A stretch of 64,000 nt of DNA, from the NCBI GenBank assembly GCA_934101795.1, contig CAKORY010000005.1:4525-68524 (forward strand), written 5' to 3'. How positions within the stretch are numbered: position 1 is the first letter of the stretch; every line of letters begins with the position of its first letter. The notes beneath the pieces are model-generated. The model did no database searches, was not told the DNA's origin, and saw only the letters and a list, made by a program, of their open reading frames with translations. Made by a program: the position numbers and the translations under genes. Below are positions 60,949 through 64,000 of the stretch, piece by piece. The DNA comes from an uncultured Bacilli bacterium. GTDB taxonomy: Bacteria; Bacillota_I; Bacilli_A; RF39; UBA660.

Positions 60949-62009
60949 CTATTATGAATAAAGTTTGTATAATCTTGGGTTTTATTTGCATCTAATAAGT
61001 CTAACTTTTCAAGTTCATGAAAGTATTCTTCACATGATAACTCTCCACTTAAATTAATTATTTTATTTACTAGATAAAAAGCTTTATCTCTATCCATTTT
61101 ATAAATCATAAATAGGTTAGTGGCTACTAGAAAAGCAAACACATAAATATAATCTCTACCAGGCTTTAAATACATAATACTAGAAATATCATCTTTACTT
61201 AAATTTTCCACTAAAGTATCAATATTACTTCTAAGTTGTAATCTATTTTCATATTTAGTAATACTTATAGCATTTAATAAAACAAATTCATTTTTTAAAT
61301 TTTTAGCATTTTCTAAATGTTCATCTAAAGTGGAATAACCAGTTATTATCGCAGGTCTTGTAAATTCTCCTTTTACAAAATATTCATTACATATAAGTTC
61401 AAAGAAAATGCTTATTATTTCCACATAAACATTTAAATCACGAAATAAACTATTTTGAAAATTCATATTAAACTCTATAGCATGACCAAATTCATGAGCA
61501 AAAGTATTTAAATCCTCAAAAGAATATCTTTTAAATACTTGAATATACGTTTTTCTAAAATATTCTAAGTAAATTGTTTCACCAGTAAAACTTACTTCTG
61601 GATTATCTAAAAAATGAATATTCTTTTTGTTTTCTCTATATATCTTATAAAATAGTTCATAAATTTCTTTCGTAGTACCATTTCTAAAGAATTCATGAAG
61701 TAAATCTAATATATCTTTTTTAGAAAGTATTGTTTCATCACTAGAAAAACTTGGTATATAATCATTATTTATATTAGCAATATTTTTTATATAAGGCCAT
61801 ATAAATTTTGTTTTAGTAAGTTCCAAATAATCATCTTCAAGAAGTATTTCTATTTCACCAGGCACACGTTCTTTAGATAGACATATTTCAATTATTTTCA
61901 TAGTATTATATATTTTTTCTTTTTCTTTTTCATTATCTATAGTTCTATATAGCTTTTGAAGTATATTATATTTATCTTTAAGTTCTTTTCTATACCAGTT
62001 AAATTCCAT
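60930..62009 (-). CDS. M3-like zinc metallopeptidase, short form
   Basis: A 359-residue soluble protein resembling the C-terminal half of oligoendopeptidase F. It has TFAHEFGHAIEF (HExxH zinc-binding and catalytic Glu) and a downstream Glu-rich helix (VYVEIISIFFELICNEYF) that supplies the third ligand. The SFTGETIYLEYFRKTYIQVF region precedes the active site as in M3 peptidases. Full-length family members are about 600 residues, so this is a compact variant. It presumably cleaves short peptides in the cytoplasm. Single gene with GAGGGATT ribosome site. Confidence 0.75.
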   Translation of the reverse strand: MEFNWYRKELKDKYNILQKLYRTIDNEKEKEKIYNTMKIIEICLSKERVPGEIEILLEDDYLELTKTKFIWPYIKNIANINNDYIPSFSSDETILSKKDILDLLHEFFRNGTTKEIYELFYKIYRENKKNIHFLDNPEVSFTGETIYLEYFRKTYIQVFKRYSFEDLNTFAHEFGHAIEFNMNFQNSLFRDLNVYVEIISIFFELICNEYFVKGEFTRPAIITGYSTLDEHLENAKNLKNEFVLLNAISITKYENRLQLRSNIDTLVENLSKDDISSIMYLKPGRDYIYVFAFLVATNLFMIYKMDRDKAFYLVNKIINLSGELSCEEYFHELEKLDLLDANKTQDYTNFIHNRSRKLK

Positions 62010-62120
62010 GATAATCCCTCGTTTAGTGGTTATGATAACATATTTTTTATAAATATTAAAGAAAAATCTTTATATTATTTTAAAAAAATGTTATACTTAT
62101 TAAAGAATAGGTGATATATT

Positions 62121-63743
62121 ATGAAGAAAATAGATAAACGTAAAATATTTTTAGTAATTATAATTATATTAATATTAATAGTTATAGCTTTATTTATTGG
62201 CAAATTTACATTTTCTTATTTAGCGCCAGATATATCTGAAGATATAAATAGTAAAGGTGAAGTAACAGCAAGTGGGGACACAATCATATTTAATAATGGA
62301 AAAGCTTTAACACTTTCAGCCACAACAGATAATTTTACAACTGGGGGTACCAATTTAACAAGTACAACTAATCCAACAGCTAAGTTAGTAGCATCAAGTA
62401 AAACAAATAAAGCAAATGCAACATATTATGTCGGTGTTTATATTAAAAATAATACTTATACATATTCAACAACTGCTAAAACACCTGAAGTACTTTTGAC
62501 AATTAAAGATGAAAAAGGAAGTAATGTTACATCAGTAGATGGCCTCACATACACAACTTCTGGAGGAGTATCAGGTTTTGATGTAACTGATAAAACAGGA
62601 CTATTTAATATTAAAACTGATTATCCAATAACAACAACATCATCAACAACAGGAACAACTCATACATGGACATTTACTTTAACATTTGTTAACCTATCAA
62701 CAGACCAATCAGTTAATGAAAATGCAAATATGAATTTAGATGTAATATTGCAACAAGAAACGTATCATATTCCTAGATTTGATGAAACTTGTGATGAAAC
62801 AACGTTAGCATGTCATGTAGCAAAAATATATACAGGAACCCAAGGAGAAAATAGTATTTATTATCATGATGTAAGCTTAACAAATGGAGCTGGAGATAAT
62901 TCATACAGATATGCTGGAGCAAGTGAAGAAGTAAATAACTATGTATGTTTTGGATCAAGCACAACACCATGCCCTGAGAATAATCTATATAGAATAATCG
63001 GAGTATTTGGAGATAGAGTAAAAATAATTAAATCAGATTATGCAACAAGTACATTATTAGGTGGAGATGGAGATTATAAAGATAAATATGCAACTATTGC
63101 ATCTACAAGTAATTTGAGTAATTCTAATTATAAAGGAAATAATTTAGCCAATGTAGCAGCATATGCATGGAATTATAAAAATAATACAACAATAAATAAT
63201 AACTGGGGATCAAATACATGGAGTACAAGTTTGTTAAATAAAACAAATTTAAATCAAAACTTCATAACAAATATAGGAGCAGACTGGGCAGCTAAAATAG
63301 ATATGACAACATGGAAAGTTGGAGGAAATACATGGGAAAATATAGGAACTCAACCAGCTAAAACAGCATATCAAAATGAAATAGTAAGTCCAGTAACAAC
63401 AAATGCAACGGATAATGCAACTACATATAGTGCAAAAGTTGGATTAATGTATGTAAGTGATTATGGATTTGCAGCAGCACCAAGTGCATGGACAGCAAAT
63501 TTAAACACTTATAATGGCGATGCCATTAAAAATGTTAATTGGATGTATATGGGGCTTATGGAATGGACAATTTCCCGTTATGCGGACTTTGCCTCTAGTG
63601 TGTTCGTTGTGAGCTTTACTGGCTTCCTGGGCGGCAATTACGCGAGCAGTGCGTACGGAGTTCGGCCAGTCTTCTATCTCTCATCTTCTGTGAACTATGC
63701 ATCGGGAAGTGGCTCTGCCACTGATCCAATTTTGGTAAACTGA
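62121..63743 (+). CDS. Large surface protein with G+C-rich, possibly hypervariable C-terminal domain
   Basis: A 540-residue protein with an N-terminal membrane segment (FLVIIIILILIVIALFIG), a Thr/Ser-rich beta domain (residues 40-215) and then the module shared with the protein at 29076 (IYTGTQGENSIYYHDVSLTNG, NYVCFGSSTTPCPENNLYRI, VGLMYVSDYGFAA). The last 60 residues (MEWTISRYADFASSVFVVSF, ending GVRPVFYLSSSVNY) are encoded in a segment of about 53% G+C (my count, 79 of 150 bases at 63571-63720), in contrast to about 35% or less before it. GVRPVFYL endings are seen in C-lectin/FGE-like hypervariable domains. AGGTGAT ribosome site. No regulator adjoins it. Confidence 0.75.
   Translation: MKKIDKRKIFLVIIIILILIVIALFIGKFTFSYLAPDISEDINSKGEVTASGDTIIFNNGKALTLSATTDNFTTGGTNLTSTTNPTAKLVASSKTNKANATYYVGVYIKNNTYTYSTTAKTPEVLLTIKDEKGSNVTSVDGLTYTTSGGVSGFDVTDKTGLFNIKTDYPITTTSSTTGTTHTWTFTLTFVNLSTDQSVNENANMNLDVILQQETYHIPRFDETCDETTLACHVAKIYTGTQGENSIYYHDVSLTNGAGDNSYRYAGASEEVNNYVCFGSSTTPCPENNLYRIIGVFGDRVKIIKSDYATSTLLGGDGDYKDKYATIASTSNLSNSNYKGNNLANVAAYAWNYKNNTTINNNWGSNTWSTSLLNKTNLNQNFITNIGADWAAKIDMTTWKVGGNTWENIGTQPAKTAYQNEIVSPVTTNATDNATTYSAKVGLMYVSDYGFAAAPSAWTANLNTYNGDAIKNVNWMYMGLMEWTISRYADFASSVFVVSFTGFLGGNYASSAYGVRPVFYLSSSVNYASGSGSATDPILVN
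63708..63722 (+). repeat. Small inverted repeat at the end of the G+C-rich segment
   Basis: AGTGGC, loop TCT, GCCACT, located 18 bases before the stop codon. Hairpins just beyond the variable repeat are a feature of diversity-generating retroelements, but a 6-bp stem could be chance. Confidence 0.4.
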
Positions 63744-63782
63744 TTGACGGACAGTTTTGAAAAAGCATCGGTAAAACCTAAC

Positions 63783-63834
63783 AAAAAAGAGATAAAAAGT
63801 TCGACCAGTGTTGAACGATTTACCTCTTTTTTTT
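63783..63834 (+). terminator. Probable terminator after the large surface protein
   Basis: AAAAAAGAGATAAA opposite TTTACCTCTTTTTT (one mismatch) around an inner GTTC/GAAC hairpin, then a T run. The rest of the window to 64000 is A+T-rich and shows no gene. Confidence 0.6.
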
Positions 63835-64000
63835 GAGTTATAAAGATGCTAAAATCATATGAATTTGTTACAAAAACTACATTTTTACTCATTATTTATA
63901 AAAGAAATATAAATTATTGCACACAAAAAAATTTTAGTATTGTTTTAAATTTTATATGTCATACAAAATAAATTTCATTGGAATTCTAATGTATATTCTA

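Noticed and set aside
1..64000. Mollicute-type genetic code (TGA as Trp)
   Set aside because: TGA serves as a genuine stop for several genes (for example at 51574 and 63743), and Trp is encoded by TGG throughout.
63744..64000. Template repeat or reverse transcriptase of a diversity-generating retroelement
   Set aside because: The remaining 257 bases show only a terminator and A+T-rich sequence; such parts, if present, lie outside the window.

Overview
The window comes from a low-G+C, Gram-positive-type (Bacillota) chromosome that uses the standard genetic code: TGA ends several genes, for example the sigE-like gene and phosphate propanoyltransferase. Gene content suggests an anaerobic, fermentative gut-type member of the Bacilli or a relative. 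It has an oxygen-sensitive class III ribonucleotide reductase, PduL-type phosphotransacetylase, class I aldolase, RNase Y and RNase J, a spoIIGA-sigE pair, class B sortases and SipW-type exported proteins. I cannot name the species. No rRNA, tRNA or CRISPR array was seen.

Layout. 1-5 kb: an incomplete lipid glycosyltransferase, a SanA-like protein and membrane-anchored proteins of unknown role. 5-7.3 kb: a class B sortase divergent from a probable sortase substrate. 7.4-12.5 kb: lysS, two tandem paralogues of unknown function and a membrane transporter. 12.6-18.2 kb: a nuclease-tail remnant, a ClpC-like unfoldase, two SipW/TasA-type exported proteins and a frameshifted pseudogene. 18.3-28.7 kb: ZIP transporter, epimerase-like protein, patatin, YebC, CPBP protease, LTA-synthase-like protein, AsnB and RmuC. 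28.7-30.4 kb: an XRE regulator with two operator dyads controlling a surface protein. 30.4-39.4 kb: RNase R, PduL, DusB, MurC and a split NrdD. 39.8-47.5 kb: Rpn nuclease, RNase Y, an envelope operon and RNase J. 47.7-51.6 kb: ftsA-ftsZ-spoIIGA-sigE. 51.6-52.6 kb: a cluster of small RNAs and the hisS attenuator. 52.6-58.5 kb: hisS, dCMP deaminase, sortase, aldolase, MscS, rpmG and efp. 58.5-60.9 kb: a decaying DUF1016 nuclease array full of related palindromes. 60.9-64 kb: an M3-like peptidase and a large surface protein with a G+C-rich C-terminal segment.

The most interesting signals are these. (1) A His-rich leader peptide and mutually exclusive hairpins lie in front of hisS, which looks like ribosome-mediated attenuation. 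(2) Next to it is a convergent RNA pair with the architecture of a type I toxin-antitoxin locus, plus an extra solitary copy of the antisense-like RNA. (3) Seven related palindromes lie inside and between DUF1016 nuclease gene copies, always at the same codons when inside a gene. (4) The last surface gene ends in a segment of about 53% G+C made largely of NNY codons, as expected of a diversity-generated or cassette-exchanged ligand-binding domain. (5) NrdD is split, with the glycyl-radical domain on its own 59-codon ORF reachable by a -1 slip on an in-frame A_AAA_AAA heptamer.

Most transcription units have recognisable sigma-A-type promoters (TTGNNN, 17-bp spacer, TATAAT-like) and strong hairpin/T-run terminators. 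Several terminators are shared by convergent genes and even contain both stop codons.
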